NCBI RefSeq assembly: GCF_003265705.1
Contig: NW_020312828.1
Span: forward strand, 55,781,961 to 55,845,960
Source of the DNA: Callorhinus ursinus
Lineage: Eukaryota; Chordata; Mammalia; Carnivora; Otariidae
Length of the DNA stretch: 64,000 nt
Reading direction: 5' to 3'
The translations under genes and the position numbers were made by a program. Below the pieces are notes generated by a model that was not told the DNA's origin, made no database searches, and saw nothing but the letters and a program-made list of their open reading frames with translations. Numbering within the stretch: the stretch's first letter is position 1; each line of letters opens with the position of its first letter. Shown here one piece after another: positions 34,441 through 46,595 of this stretch.

Positions 34441-36762
34441 TTATACTATAATTTTGTAAGATTTATCCTTTGGAGGAAACTGCTTACAGATGAAGATTTA
34501 CTGATGGTACACAAATAATTATTCAAGCCAAAATTGGAGTATTGCAGCCAAACTGATATTAATTAATCAATTAATTCTGAAAAAAATTTTATGAGAAAGA
34601 GCAAACAATCTTTAATTTGCCACTTAAGTGTTGTTGTTGTTGTTGTCGCCATCTTCAGAAATCCTGGTAACTTATGTTTTCCTTTGTTTTAAGTTACTTC
34701 TGGCATCAGTTACACATTTTTATTTTTAAGGTTTTTGCTTCGTTTTCCATTGCCATTAATACATTATTATATCAGATGAATTTCAAAATCGCACCAATAT
34801 TGTAAATCAAATGAAGAAAATATTAAGCAAGAAATCTGAAGACATAAGGGACTTCCACATTGTTTAATAATTGAACATAATGAAGAAGTAGATTTGATTA
34901 GAGCAGCTTTGATTCCAGCTTCCTACAAATTAGGCAGAGTTATAAAAAGAACAACCTCATTCCCTATTGAGATTGAGTCTATATTCAAACATTGTTTTAA
35001 CATAAAGAGAAAAATATAATAAAGTGAATACTTTCTGCTTGATGTCAAAAGATGATCTGCTGAATTAATCCCCATTAATGTAGATTTTTATAAAAAGAAC
35101 AATTTTTATTTCTTTGTACTTTTCTGGACTCTGTTGATCAAAAATTCTATCCTGATATAACAGTGGATATAATTATTTTATAGCAAGATTTCAATAATGG
35201 TAACTTGGTCTTATACTCACCAGCATGTCATTTACTATCATAATACTAAGCCTTAGAATAATGGCTCTTTTCATTTGGATAATTATTGGATCAGAATTTA
35301 TAGTGTTTTACAAATATCCTATTTTGCCATTCTATTTTATTAATTGCCAAATTTTGCTCCTTTTAAAGTAAAAATATTATAAATTTTTTAACTTCTGCTG
35401 GGTCACTATATTGTATCTTATATTTTGGAGAAAGTTCTATAGCCCAACTTTATTTGTACATTCCAGAACCGAATTAAATGTTATCATGGGGGAAGATACT
35501 CATTCCTCACCAATTAAAGGATTTTAATAACCATATTTTTATGGTATAGGCTACCAGACAGTACTCTCTGATAGCCATTTTAGCCTTGTTGTCTAGCTAC
35601 TTCCATCCACTGAAAGGTAAAAGCCAGGTTAGTTGGAATCTTAAAGTGGAAATGTGAACAGAAGCATTGAAATAGAGAGTATTTTACTCCTTACATTTTT
35701 TTTTATTGTTTGTTGTTTATTCTGCTTCCCTATCCTTGCCCATCAGCTCTTTATAGTGTTCTAATTAAGAGTAACCCTTCATACTATTACCATGAGTGAC
35801 TAAATGGAAAAAAAAAATTGTTCACTGATATGGTGTTAAGAGCACAGAGATTTGCTTGCTCTTGGCTGTTACTGTTTTCCTGGCAAATAAATTCACCTTC
35901 GATGTATGACATAGGTCCACATATTTAAAACCTCATAATTACAATACCGAGTTGTGTTATAGCTCCAGCTATCTACTTTTCCCCAATTGGAATGACAAAG
36001 TAGTCTCTCAAGGCTCTTTTATTATCTACTATACGTAATACATATTTCACTTTACTTACTGATGACATAAAGTGCTCCCTAGGGTACTTGTTCTTTTGAA
36101 AAAGAGTTCAATATCTACTATGAGACTATACAAAATATTAGCTTATTAAAATATATCAAAGAATGCAAGGCTTCCATTTGAGTCTATAAGGAAAAACAAT
36201 TTCTATGCTACAAGCTGACAGGATAACCTAAGTCATACTTAATTCAGATAACATTATAATATATTTTAGCTTCCTTTTTTAGTAATTTTTCTCCTGATCC
36301 CCTCTCAATATTAAAGCAAAAGCTATATGTATGTAACAAATAAGGTATATAATAATATGGAAAATATGAAATTCCATTCATTATTCAATTTTCTCACAAC
36401 TACTTCATGTCCTCAAGCAAAATTGGATTCATTATTGTAAAAACATATCCCATTTTTACATATTCAGTGGAATCCAGATAATAGCTGAGATACTTTCCTA
36501 AACATGAATATTTATTATTAGTTCAGCACATAACCTAGTACTATTGAAAAATGGAAAGGTGGGAAAGTAAAGACATAGAGAATTTTAGCCTTGCATCTGT
36601 GTGTGTGGTGGGGAGGATCGTGAATCGGCAAGAATGTCCTGCTCCTCCCTCAAAATAGCAGACTTCCGCTTTGATCAGTTCAGGATTCTGACAGTGAATA
36701 GGTTTCCAGTCCTTCCCACAGCGGCAGAAAGTTTTTGCATCTACTCTTCCCTAAAAGGTGGT
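34441..36762. other. Unique DNA, no feature recognised
   Basis: AT-rich. A short (TTG)n tract is at 34630-34646. I see no coding exon, named repeat or RNA gene in this interval. Confidence 0.4.
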
Positions 36763-37245
36763 TGTTATGAATTGAATTATATCCTCCTAAAATTCAAATG
36801 TTGAAGCCCAGGCCCCCGAAGTGATGTTATTTGGAGATGGGACTTTTGGGAGGTAATTGGTTTTTAATGAGGTTGTGAAGGTGGAGTCCTCATAATGGGA
36901 TCAATGCCTTTACAAAAAGAGGCACCAGAGAGCACTTTTCTCTCCTTCTGTACCCTCCACTGTCCCCCTGACCCCATCTCTGTCTCTTTCTCTCTCTCTT
37001 TTCTCTCTCCTCTCTCTTCTCTTTTCTCTCTCTCATTTCCATACATATAAGCCAAGAAAAAGGCCATATGGCACACAGTGAAAAGGCAACTATCAGCATG
37101 CAAGAAAGAGAGGCCTCACTAGAACTCAGCCATGTTGGCACCCTGATATTAGACTTCCAGTCTCCACAACTGTGAAAAATGAAATTTCTGTGGTTTAAGC
37201 CACCCAGTTTATGGTATATAGTTATGGCCCAAATAGACATAGACA
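36763..37245 (+). mobile_element. MaLR (MLT1-type) LTR, sense
   Basis: It begins tgttatgaattgaattat and continues attcaaatgttgaagcccag, gttatttggagatgggactt, a long CT-rich insertion-like tract (36960-37035), cttccagtctccacaactgt, gtggtttaagccacccagtt, then ends near aaatagacatagaca. The polyadenylation signal is decayed (AATGAA). Solo LTR. Two overlapping minus-strand open frames in the CT tract are low-complexity artefacts. Confidence 0.88.
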
Positions 37246-37745
37246 GCAGGGCTTGTTTGTGTGAGACCTAAGTGATTCTGATCAGGATAACCATGAGCGC
37301 ACAATTGGAGAAAAAAAAAAACACAAAATAAAACAGTAGTCTAGGTGCCATGATCACAGTAAGCAGTTATAATAATACATTCTTAATGGAAATGGTAGGA
37401 CATAGGATCAAAGCAAAGAATTTACATGTATAGCAGGACACAAGGTAAAAAGAATTGCAAATTTCATTTCAGACTACAGGAGATCCTAATATCTGTCAGA
37501 GAACTTAGTATTATTAAGGAATGGACATCATCTCTCTGACAAAGGTATAGCAGGTCCCTAGAGAATGGTTGAATGAACAGCCAGCCTCAATAGGGACATA
37601 AACATGCCTTAAACTAGTTTATACTCATTCTGTCCTAGCAATGTTGTCACCCTTACTCTAAGTTTCCATGCACATAAATATGCAACATTGCCATTTGTTC
37701 AATTTCTCAGTTATGTCTCCATGAATATACATCCTTTAAAATTTT
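37246..37745. other. Unique DNA
   Basis: No feature recognised. Confidence 0.4.
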
Positions 37746-37754
37746 CCATGACCC

Positions 37755-37946
37755 AGGGGGTTCCTGGGTGGCTCAGTTGGTTAAGCTTCTGCCTTTGGCT
37801 CAGGTCATGATCGGGGTCCTGGGATTAAGTCCTGCATCAGGCTTGCTGCTCAGTGGAGAGTCTGCTTCTCCCTCTGCCTCCCCCTCTGCTTGTGCTCTCT
37901 CTTCCTTTGTCAGATAAATAAATAAAATCTAAAAAAAAAAAAAAAA
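37755..37946 (+). mobile_element. CAN-SINE with target-site duplication
   Basis: Head gggggttcctgggtggctca, with a small deletion in the box B region (catgatcggggtcctggg), a CT body and an A-rich tail of about 16 A. ccatgaccc flanks it at 37746-37754 and 37949-37957. Confidence 0.93.
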
Positions 37947-37957
37947 TCCCATGACCC

Positions 37958-38167
37958 GATATTGTGCTAACTTATTTGTAATGGAACATGTAATTCTTAT
38001 TTCCCTTTTATGTTTAGGTCAAATAACAACCACAGTCTCACACAATCTCTCCTAACTCATTTCACAGGAATGTATCTCCCCTCTCAAACTGTGCAGTATT
38101 TATAATTATAATTTGTTGTACTTATTTGATATATTTATTTTATAAAAATGCTTCCTTGTTATCTTTT
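37958..38167. other. Unique DNA
   Basis: No feature recognised. Confidence 0.4.
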
Positions 38168-38177
38168 AAAATGTGTT

Positions 38178-38381
38178 ACTGGGGCCTCTGAGTGGCCTAG
38201 TCAGTTAAGCATCTGACTCTTGGTTCTGGCTCAGATCATGATCTCAAGGTCCTGGGACTGAGCTCTGCATTGGGCTTCCTGCTTAGCAGGGAGTCTGTCT
38301 CCCTCTCTCTCTCTGCCCCTCCCCCCACTCACACTCTCTTTCTGTCTCAAATAAATAAATCTTTAAATAAAGTAAAATAAA
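38178..38381 (+). mobile_element. CAN-SINE with target-site duplication
   Basis: Head ggggcctctgagtggcctag, then gcatctgactcttggttctg (a subtype different from the neighbour at 37755), CT body, and an A-rich tail. aaaatgtgtt flanks it at 38168-38177 and 38382-38391. Confidence 0.92.
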
Positions 38382-38989
38382 AAAATGTGTTGCTTATGTA
38401 AAATATTTTTATGCTAAAGTAGTTTATAATATCTTGGGGAACAGAGATTATTTCACAGGTGTCTTTGATTATCTCCAATTTATCTTGCAAAGTTTCCTAA
38501 ACAGAAATATTTGTAATTATTTTTTATGAGGTTATTTATTTTTTGTTGTTGCTGAATTATAGTTCTCTAGATATTCTAGCTATTAGGGAACCATAGATTT
38601 TTTTTAATGTTTTAATTCCAGTATAGTTAACATACATTCTTATATTAGTATCACGTGTTAATTTAGTGATTCAATAATTCTATACATTACTGTGTGCTTA
38701 TCATGATAAGTGTACTCTTAATACCCTTCACTCATTTCCCTGATCCCCCCCACCTGCCTCCCCTCTGGTAACCATCAGTTTGTTCCTTATAGTGAAAATT
38801 CTGATTTTGGGTTTGTCTCTATTTTTCTTTGTATATGTTTCCTAAATTCCACATTGGACTGAAATCCTATACTATTTGTCTTTTTCTGACTGACATATTT
38901 CATTACACTCTCTAGATCTATCCATATTGCTGCAAATGGAAAGATTTCATTCTCTTTTATGGCTGAATAATATTCCATTCTATGGAGAG

Positions 38990-39050
38990 GTAGATAGGTA
39001 TAGATATCTAGATAGACACAGATATAGGTGTGGATAGATATAGATAGACA
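38990..39050. repeat. GATA/TATC-rich simple repeat within L1
   Basis: Degenerate GATA-type units occur between two preserved ORF2 blocks (left: gaataatattccattctatg; right: catcttcttcatccattcat). Other L1 copies here have a short TA or CA tract at the same ORF2 position. Confidence 0.8.
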
Positions 39051-39186
39051 TCTTCTTCATCCATTCATCGATGGAAATGTGGGCTGTTTCTATAATTTGG
39101 CTATAGCAAAAATGATGCAAAAAATATAGGGGTGCATATATCTTTTCAAATTACTGTTTTCATATTCTTTGCAGAAACACTCAGTA

Positions 39187-39230
39187 GTAGAATTATTGGA
39201 TCAGTAGAATTATTGGATCATTATTGGATC
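39187..39230 (+). repeat. Tandem 16-17 bp duplication within L1
   Basis: agtagaattattggatc occurs twice in a row, followed by a partial third unit (attattggatc). The usual L1 sequence has a single unit. Confidence 0.9.
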
Positions 39231-39718
39231 ATAGGGTAGTTCTATTTTTAATTTGTTGAGGAACCTCCACACTGTTTTCCACAGTGACTACCCCAGTTTG
39301 CTTCCCACCAACAGTGCACAAGGGTTCCTTTTTCTAAACATCCTCACCAACACTTGTTTCTTCTGTTTATTATTTTAGCCATTCTGACAGATGTGAGGTG
39401 ATACCATTTCATTGTGGTTTTGAATTGCTTTCCCTGATGATTAGTGATGTTGAGCATCTTTTCATGTATCTGTTGACCATCTATCTGTATGTCTCCTTTG
39501 GAGAAATATCTATTCATGTCTTCTGCCCACTTTTAATTGGATTATTTGGTTTTATTGTGTTGAGTCGTATAAGTTCTTTATATATTTTGGATACTAACCC
39601 TTTATCAGATATGTCATTTGTAAGTATCTTCTCCCATTCAATAGGTTGTCTTTTAGTTTTGTTGGTTGTTTCTTTTGCTGTGCAGAAGCTTTACATTTTG
39701 ATGTAGTCCCAATAGTTT

Positions 39719-39782
39719 TTTTTATTGTATTTTATTATATTATGTTAGTCACCATACACTCCATCACCAATTTTTGATGCAA
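39719..39782 (-). mobile_element. Minimal L1 3'-end insertion (about 64 bp) with perfect 15 bp target-site duplication
   Basis: T-rich start, then tatgttagtcaccatacact and accaatttttgatg, which is antisense carnivoran L1 3' UTR. It is bounded by tagtcccaatagttt at 39704-39718 and 39783-39797. Removing it restores continuous host L1 sequence. Confidence 0.88.
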
Positions 39783-40553
39783 TAGTCCCAATAGTTTATT
39801 TTGCTTTTGTTTCCCTTGTCTTAGAAGACATATCTAGAAAAATGTTACTATGGCCAATGTTAGAGAAATTACTGCCTGTGCTCCCTTCTAGGACTTTCTG
39901 TTTTCAGGTCTCATATTTAGGCCTTCAATCAATTTTGAATTTATTTTTGTATATGGTGTAAGACAGTGGTCCAGTTTTATTCTTTTGTATCTATTTTTTG
40001 GAATAGTTTGAGAAAAATATGTATTAACTCTTCTTTAAATGTTTGGTAGAATTCACCGGTGAAGCTGTCTCATCCTGGATTTTTGTTGCTTGAGAGTTTT
40101 TTGATTACTGACTCAATTTCATTGCTGGTAATCTGTCTGTTCAAATTTTTCTATTTCTTCCTGATTTCATTTGCGAGGTTATATGCTTCTACAGATTTAT
40201 CCATTTCTCTAGGTTGTCCAAGTTGTTGGCATATAATTTTTCATAGTATTCTCTTATAATCCTTTGTATTCTATTGGTCAGCTGTTTTTTCTTCTCATAC
40301 ATTTCTGAATTTGCTTGAGTCCTTTTTTTTTTTTTTTAAATGAGTCTAGCTAATGTTTTCTCAATTTTGTTGACCTTTTCAAAGAACCTACTCCTGGTTT
40401 CATTGATCTGTTCTATTTTTGTTTGTTTGTTTGTTTAGTTTCTATATCATTTATTTCTGCTCTAATCTTTGTTATTTCATTCCTCTACTGGTTTTCTGTT
40501 TTGTTTGCTCTTCTTATTTTATCCCCTTTAGGTGTAAAGTTATGTTGTTTATT

Positions 40554-40558
<5 letters not shown>

Positions 40559-40605
<47 letters not shown>

Positions 40606-40705
40606 NNNNNNNNNNNNNNNNNNNNNNNNNNNNNNNNNNNNNNNNNNNNNNNNNNNNNNNNNNNNNNNNNNNNNNNNNNNNNNNNNNNNNNNNNNNNNNN
40701 NNNNN

Positions 40706-40742
<37 letters not shown>
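40559..40742. other. Poly-T tract with 100-N assembly gap
   Basis: About 47 T, then 100 N (40606-40705, the conventional size for a gap of unknown length), then about 37 T. Host L1 sequence continues on both sides (left ttatgttgtttatttgggat; right gcttcttgaggtagacctgt). Open frames translated as Phe or Lys runs through the gap are artefacts. Confidence 0.95.
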
Positions 40743-40745
<3 letters not shown>

Positions 40746-41905
40746 TCTTGAGGTAGACCTGTATTGCTATAAAATTTCCCATTAGAACTGCTTTGGCTAT
40801 ATCCCAAACAATTTGGACTGTTGTGTTTTCATTTTCATGTATTTCCATGTATTTTTTGATTTCCTCTGATTTCTTAGTTGACCCAGTCATTGTTTAGTAT
40901 CATGTTATTTAACTTCCATATATTTGTGTTCTTTCTAGATTTTTTAGTGGTTGATTTTTAGTTTTATAGCATTGTAGTCAGGAAAGATGCATGGTATGAC
41001 TTCAGTCTTTTTGAATTTGTTGAGACTTGTTTTGTGCCCTCAGATGTTATTTATTCTGAAGAATGTTCTATGTGCAATTGAAAAGAATCTGTATTCTGCT
41101 GTTTTTGGATGGAATGTTCCAAATATATATGTTAGATCCAACTGGTTCAGTGTGTCATTCAAAGCAATTGTCTCCTTATTGATTTTCTGTTTGGATGATC
41201 TATCCATTTATGTAAGTGGGGTGTTAAAGTCCTCTACTATTATTATATTACTATTGATTACTTCCTTTATATTTCTTATTAGTTATTTTATATATTTGGG
41301 TATTCCTATGTTGGGTGCATAAATATTTACAATTATTATATCTTTTCATTGGATTCTTCCCTCTATGATGATATAGTGTCCTTTGTCTCTTGTTACAGTC
41401 TTTGTTTTAAAATTATCTTGTCTGATTTGTGTATTGCTACCCCAGCTTTCTTTTTACTTTCATTTGCATAATAAATGTTTCTCCAACCCTTCACTATCAA
41501 TCTGAATATGTTTTTAGATCTGAAATGAGTCTCTCATAGGCAGCATATAGATGGGCCTTTCTTTTTTTATCCATTCTGTCTTTTGATTGGAGCATTTAGT
41601 CTGTTTACTTTCAAAATAATTATTGATAAGTATGTATTTATTGCCATTTTGTTACTTGTTTTATGTTGTTTTATAGTTCTTCTCTGGTCTTTTCTTCTCT
41701 TACTCTCGCACAGTTTGTTGGCTTACTTTCGTGATATACTTGGATTCCTTGCTCTTTATTTTCTGCGTATCTATTACTAGTTTTTTATTAGTGGTTACCA
41801 TTTGGTTTGTATATAAAATCTTATGCATATAGTGTATATATTGTCTATATTATTTGATGGTCACTTAAATTTGAACCCATTCTTACTTGCCAAAACCTTG
41901 ATTTT

Positions 41906-43287
41906 CAGACTTACAAATAAGTAGAAAATATACATTTAGAATATAGAAATTATTATTATACTAGTTTTGTAGTTAAGGAAACAGAGGAAAAGAAAGTTTA
42001 AGTAATTTTTCCAAGAGCAATTTGTCAGAAGATTTTACAAAGATAGATGACAATGTTATCCTTTTTTAAATTATCTTGTTGCACAGTGTTCAAGAATTAA
42101 AACTACCATTATCATCTGTTATCAGTGAATAATTTTATACATTAAAATACAAAATTGTTTCTAACATAATCTGTCACCACTAACATGACCTCTTTTTCCT
42201 TTATCATGGCCAAACTTTACTTAATCTTTATTTGAAAGTCAGTGGTAGAATTGTAAGTCTACATTAATAGTCATAAATAGGAAAGGGGAAAGAAAGAGAG
42301 GAAGAAGGATTGATTTTGATATTGATTGCTAATAGATACTCAGTAAGCTTTTGAAAATTATATGGTCTGCTTTGCTCTTTAGTACTTTCTTCCTCCTTGA
42401 ATGTCCATCTTGGAAAAATGTGTTCATTTTTGGTACTGCTTTTGTTATTCAGTCAAACAAGTAGAATTGCTTTCCTAAATAATGATAGTAGTTAACTCAC
42501 CTTGAATTTGATGAAATCATAAAGTTTCAAATTTATTATGATGGTTTTTTTATAATATCTGTTCCAATGATTGCTCATATTTGAAATTTCAAAGCATAAT
42601 GTCTACCAAATTGAGTATAAGGATATTATATAATTAGTTCTGTTGGTATAACCCATTCTTCAGTTTCTCCTCTAAAATTATAAATAATAACCTCTCATTT
42701 ATTTCTCATAGTCTGATTTAGACAAGCTTACACATCAAAATTTTTCTTCAATTTTGCACATACTAGTTTGATATTGAACATTTAAACTTACTATTTATTC
42801 TTATTCAGTGAAGACAAAAGTGATTGAACCTTAACAGGGAGGCCAGTATTGAAATAAAATATGAAATGCGCCTTTTATCTGAATTTTATACATGTTATAG
42901 CTATTTTTCTCTGGCTAGCTGTTTTGTCTATTTTTAAAATGAGCACATGTAAAAACTTGTTGATTAATTTGAATGCTCAAGTTAGAATCTTATTTATATT
43001 CGAGTAGTCAGAGGATTTTGGAGATGTACTAGCTGGCTGCCTAGTAAAGTGAGCTTTGCATAATTCCCACTGACTTTTCCATAAAACAACTTTCTTTTGT
43101 CATCTTTCTGCCATCCGTAAAACCCTAACTGGAGTGTCACTTTGAACAATATGTTCTACTGAAGGTACATGATGGGTTCATGGAGCAGAAAGTTAGAGAA
43201 CTGCTAAAACCAATCTTTTTTCCTAATAAAATGATTTTATTATTATCCTGTTATAACTGGTTTTATGGCACTAATGATTTATTTTAG
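41906..43287. other. Unique DNA between two L1s, no feature recognised
   Basis: AT-rich, no gene or named repeat recognised. It separates the minus-strand L1 (to 41905) from the plus-strand L1 (from about 43303). Confidence 0.4.
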
Positions 43288-43302
43288 GATATATTATATT
43301 TC

Positions 43303-45533
43303 ACCCTGATACCAAAACCAGAAAAAGACACCACTAAAAAAGAGAACCATAGGCCAATATCCCTAATGAACATAGATGCAAAAATTCTCAGCAAAATACA
43401 AGCAAACCCAATCCACAATACATTAAAAAAATTATTCACCACGATCAAGTGGAATTTATTCCTGGGTTGTAAGGGTGGTTCAATATTTGCAAATCAGTCA
43501 ACATGGTACATAAAATCAATAAGAGAAAGGTTAAAAACCAAATGATCATTTCAATAGATGTAGAAAAAACATCTGACAAAGTACAACATCCATTCATGAT
43601 AAAAACCCTCAACAAAGTGGGGTTACAGTGGGGTTACATAATAAAGGCCATCTATGAAAGTCCCACAGCTAACATCATCCTTAATGGGGAAAACTGAGAG
43701 CTTTTCCCCCAAGGTCAGGAACAAAACAAGGATGTCCACTCTCACCACTTTTATCCAATATAATACTGAAAGTCTTAGCCACAACAGTCAGACAACAAAA
43801 AGTAATGAAAGGCATCCAAACCGATAAGGAAGAAGTAAAACTTTCACTATTTGCAGATGACATGATACTATATGTAGAAAACCTGAAAGACTCCACCAAG
43901 AAACTACTAGAACTGATGAACGAATTCAGTAAAGTCACAGGATACAAAATCAATGCACAGAAATCTGTTGCATTTCTATACAGTAATAAATGGTTTAAAG
44001 AGAAATTAAGAACAATGCCATTTATAATTGCACAAAAAATAATAAGATACTTAGGAATAAACCTACCCAAAGAGGTGAAAGACCTGCACTCTGAAAACTA
44101 AAAATGCTGATGAAAGAAATTGAAGATGATACAAAGAAATGGAAAGATATTCCATGCTCATGGATTGGAAGAACAAATATTGTTAAAATATCTATACTAC
44201 CCAAAGCAATCTACACATTTAATGTGATCTCTATCAAAATACTAACAGCATTTTCACAGAACTAAAACAAACAAATCTAAAATCTGTATGGAACCACAAA
44301 AGACCCCAGATAGCCAAAGCAATCTTGAAAAAGAAAAGCAAAGCTGGAGGCATCGCAATTCCAGACTTCAAGTTATATTACAAAGCTGTAGTATTCAAAA
44401 CAGTATGGTACTGGTAGAAAAATAGGTACATAGATCAATGGAACAGACTAGAAAACCCAAAAATAAATCCACAACTATATAGTTAATTGATCTTCAACGA
44501 AGCAAGAAAGAATATCCAATGGGAAAAACACAGTCTCTTCAACAAATGGTGTTGAGAAAACTGGACAGCAATATGCAGAAGAATGAAACTGGACTTCTTT
44601 CTTACACCATACATAAAAATAAATTCAAAATGGCTGAAAGACCTAAATGTGAGAACTGAAACCATCAAAATCCTAGAAGAGAGCATAGGCAGTAACATCT
44701 CTGACATTGGCCATAACAACATTTTTCTAGATGTCTCCTGAGGCAAGGGAAACAAAAGCAAAAATAAACTATTGGAGCTACATCAAAATAAAAAGCTTCT
44801 ACACAGCAAATGAAACAATCAACTAAACTAAAAGACAACCTATGGAATGGGAGAGGATATAAGCAAATGGCGTGTCCAATAAAGGTTAGTATCCAAAACA
44901 TATAAAGAAGTTATAAAACTCAACATCCAAAAATCAAATAATCCAATTAAAAATGGGCAGAAGATATGAACAAACATTTTTCCCAAGAAAACATACAAAT
45001 GGCCAATAGACACATGCTAAGATGTTCATCATCACTTACCATCAGATAAATGCAAATCAAAGCTACAATGAGGTATCGCCTCACAACTGTCAGAATGGCT
45101 AAAATCAACAACACAAGAAACAACAGGTGTTGACAAGGATGTAGAGAAAAGGGAATCCTTATGATCTGTTGATGAGACTGCAAACTGGCGCAGCCACTCT
45201 GGAAAATAGTAAGGAGGTTCCTAAAAAATTTAAAAATAGAACTACCCTATGATCCAGCAATTGCACTACTGGGTATTTACCCAAAGAATACATAAACACT
45301 AATTCAAAGGGATACATGCACCCCTATGTTTATAGTTGCATTATTTACAATAGCCATATTATGTCAGCCACCCACCCAGGTGTCCATTAATTGATGAATG
45401 GATAAGAAGACGCGATACACACACACACACACACACACACGCACGCACACACACACTATCATATATATACATATATGCATATACATCAAGTCATATATAT
45501 GTATGTGTGTATATATATAATATGATGTGTGTG

Positions 45534-45565
<32 letters not shown>

Positions 45566-45754
45566 TATATATGTGAGAAATATTATTCAGCCATAAAAAA
45601 GAATGAAATCTTGTCATTTGCAACAACATGGATGGATCTAGAGAGTATAATGTTGAGCAAAATAAACCAGTCAGAGAAAGACAAATACCTTATGATTTCA
45701 CTCATATGTGGAATTTAAGAAACAAAAGAAATGAGCAAAGGGGAAAAAATAGAA
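43303..45754 (+). pseudogene. L1 ORF2 pseudogene: reverse transcriptase to C-terminus, no 3' UTR
   Basis: ORF2p primes and copies L1 RNA at the target site. The retained part starts at the RT domain ([19 protein letters not shown] by translation near 43310). It shows the motif A area [20 protein letters not shown] (43557-43605 region) with changes. The catalytic FADD motif is seen as [14 protein letters not shown] around 43840-43880. The frame is open at 43503-43697 and 43805-44101 but is broken by stops and indels between and after, for example at 44099. The C-terminal region runs to about 45750 with a microsatellite inside. The endonuclease and the 3' UTR are absent. Confidence 0.88.
45417..45568. 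repeat. Compound CA / TA / TG microsatellite within L1 ORF2
   Basis: (AC)n with two CGCAC interruptions at about 45417-45456, then TA-, ATG- and TG-rich parts, (TA)n at about 45534-45554 and (AC)n at 45555-45563. It lies just before the ORF2 block gaaatattattcagccataa, where L1 normally has a short TA tract. Open frames here are artefacts of the repeats. Confidence 0.92.
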
Positions 45755-45768
45755 GATATATTAATTTC

Positions 45769-46405
45769 TTTTTTTGCATTTTGAATAGGACAAAGAAAGG
45801 TGTTTTCAGCAAAATGCATTTATAATTTTTCTAATTGGAAAATAAAAAGCTATCTATATCTTAAGATTACATGAAAATATCTTAAAATTAGTAATCATAT
45901 GATTTAAGTCTAATAAAAAATGTGTTAGTGTATTGTAACCCTATATCATGTATGTGTGTGTTATATTAGTTTTTATAGATAAGTATCAACATATTTTAAA
46001 GTTAATTTTCACATGATAGTGCCATCTTTTTATCTCCATTAAAATACTTTTGACTAAAATGTGGTGTAATGAATAATTTCACTATATATATTTCTATATG
46101 TATTTAAACTTATTTCGTATACTACAATTAAGATACAGTGTTATATCATCCTAATAATGTATTGTCTCATTAGAAACTATTTTTTTCAGTTGTTTTATTT
46201 TTTCAATTGTTAATATTATTTATTTGCTAATAGGCTCTATTCAAGAAGCCTACAATAAATGTGGCTAAAAAACTCATAGAGGTTTCTTTCTCAAATTCTA
46301 ACTTGAAATGAGTGGTCAAAAACTTTGTAATAGCTCTGCTCCACATGGTTATTCAAGGATCTTTGTTTCTTCACTATGCTATTATTTCACCTTTTGCTGG
46401 AGCTT
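45769..46405. other. Unique AT-rich DNA
   Basis: No feature recognised. Confidence 0.4.
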
Positions 46406-46423
46406 TGTCCATATTTACTTTTT

Positions 46424-46594
<171 letters not shown>

Positions 46595-46595
46595 T

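Larger units (their letters stand above)
38598..41905 (-). mobile_element. L1: 3' UTR, ORF2 C-terminus, then endonuclease/linker; RT region deleted
   Basis: On the minus strand, 38598-38800 is 3' UTR and 38850-39993 is ORF2 C-terminal sequence. At about 39993 the order jumps from gtggtccagttttattcttt to ttggaatagtttgagaaaaa, skipping the reverse-transcriptase region. 40000-41650 then covers the linker and endonuclease region. On the minus strand, the stretch around 41530-41620 corresponds to endonuclease sequence with aaatgctccaatcaaaag. Sequence to 41905 resembles the inter-ORF area. It also carries a GATA-rich tract (38990-39050), a 64 bp L1 insertion (39719) and an assembly gap (40606). 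All frames are broken. Confidence 0.82.

Noticed and set aside
36864..37240. 79- and 116-codon minus-strand frames rich in Arg/Glu/Lys
   Set aside because: They lie within the MLT1 LTR and its CT-rich tract; low-complexity artefacts.
40419..40890. Open frames of 67-120 codons with long Phe or Lys runs on both strands
   Set aside because: They translate a poly-T tract and 100 N of assembly gap; not coding.
43503..44101. Possible functional reverse transcriptase because FADD is intact
   Set aside because: The frame is interrupted between and after the open segments, and the endonuclease and 3' UTR are missing; an L1 pseudogene.
45364..45718. Open frames over the TA/CA repeats
   Set aside because: Microsatellite translation products (Tyr-Ile and Thr-His runs).
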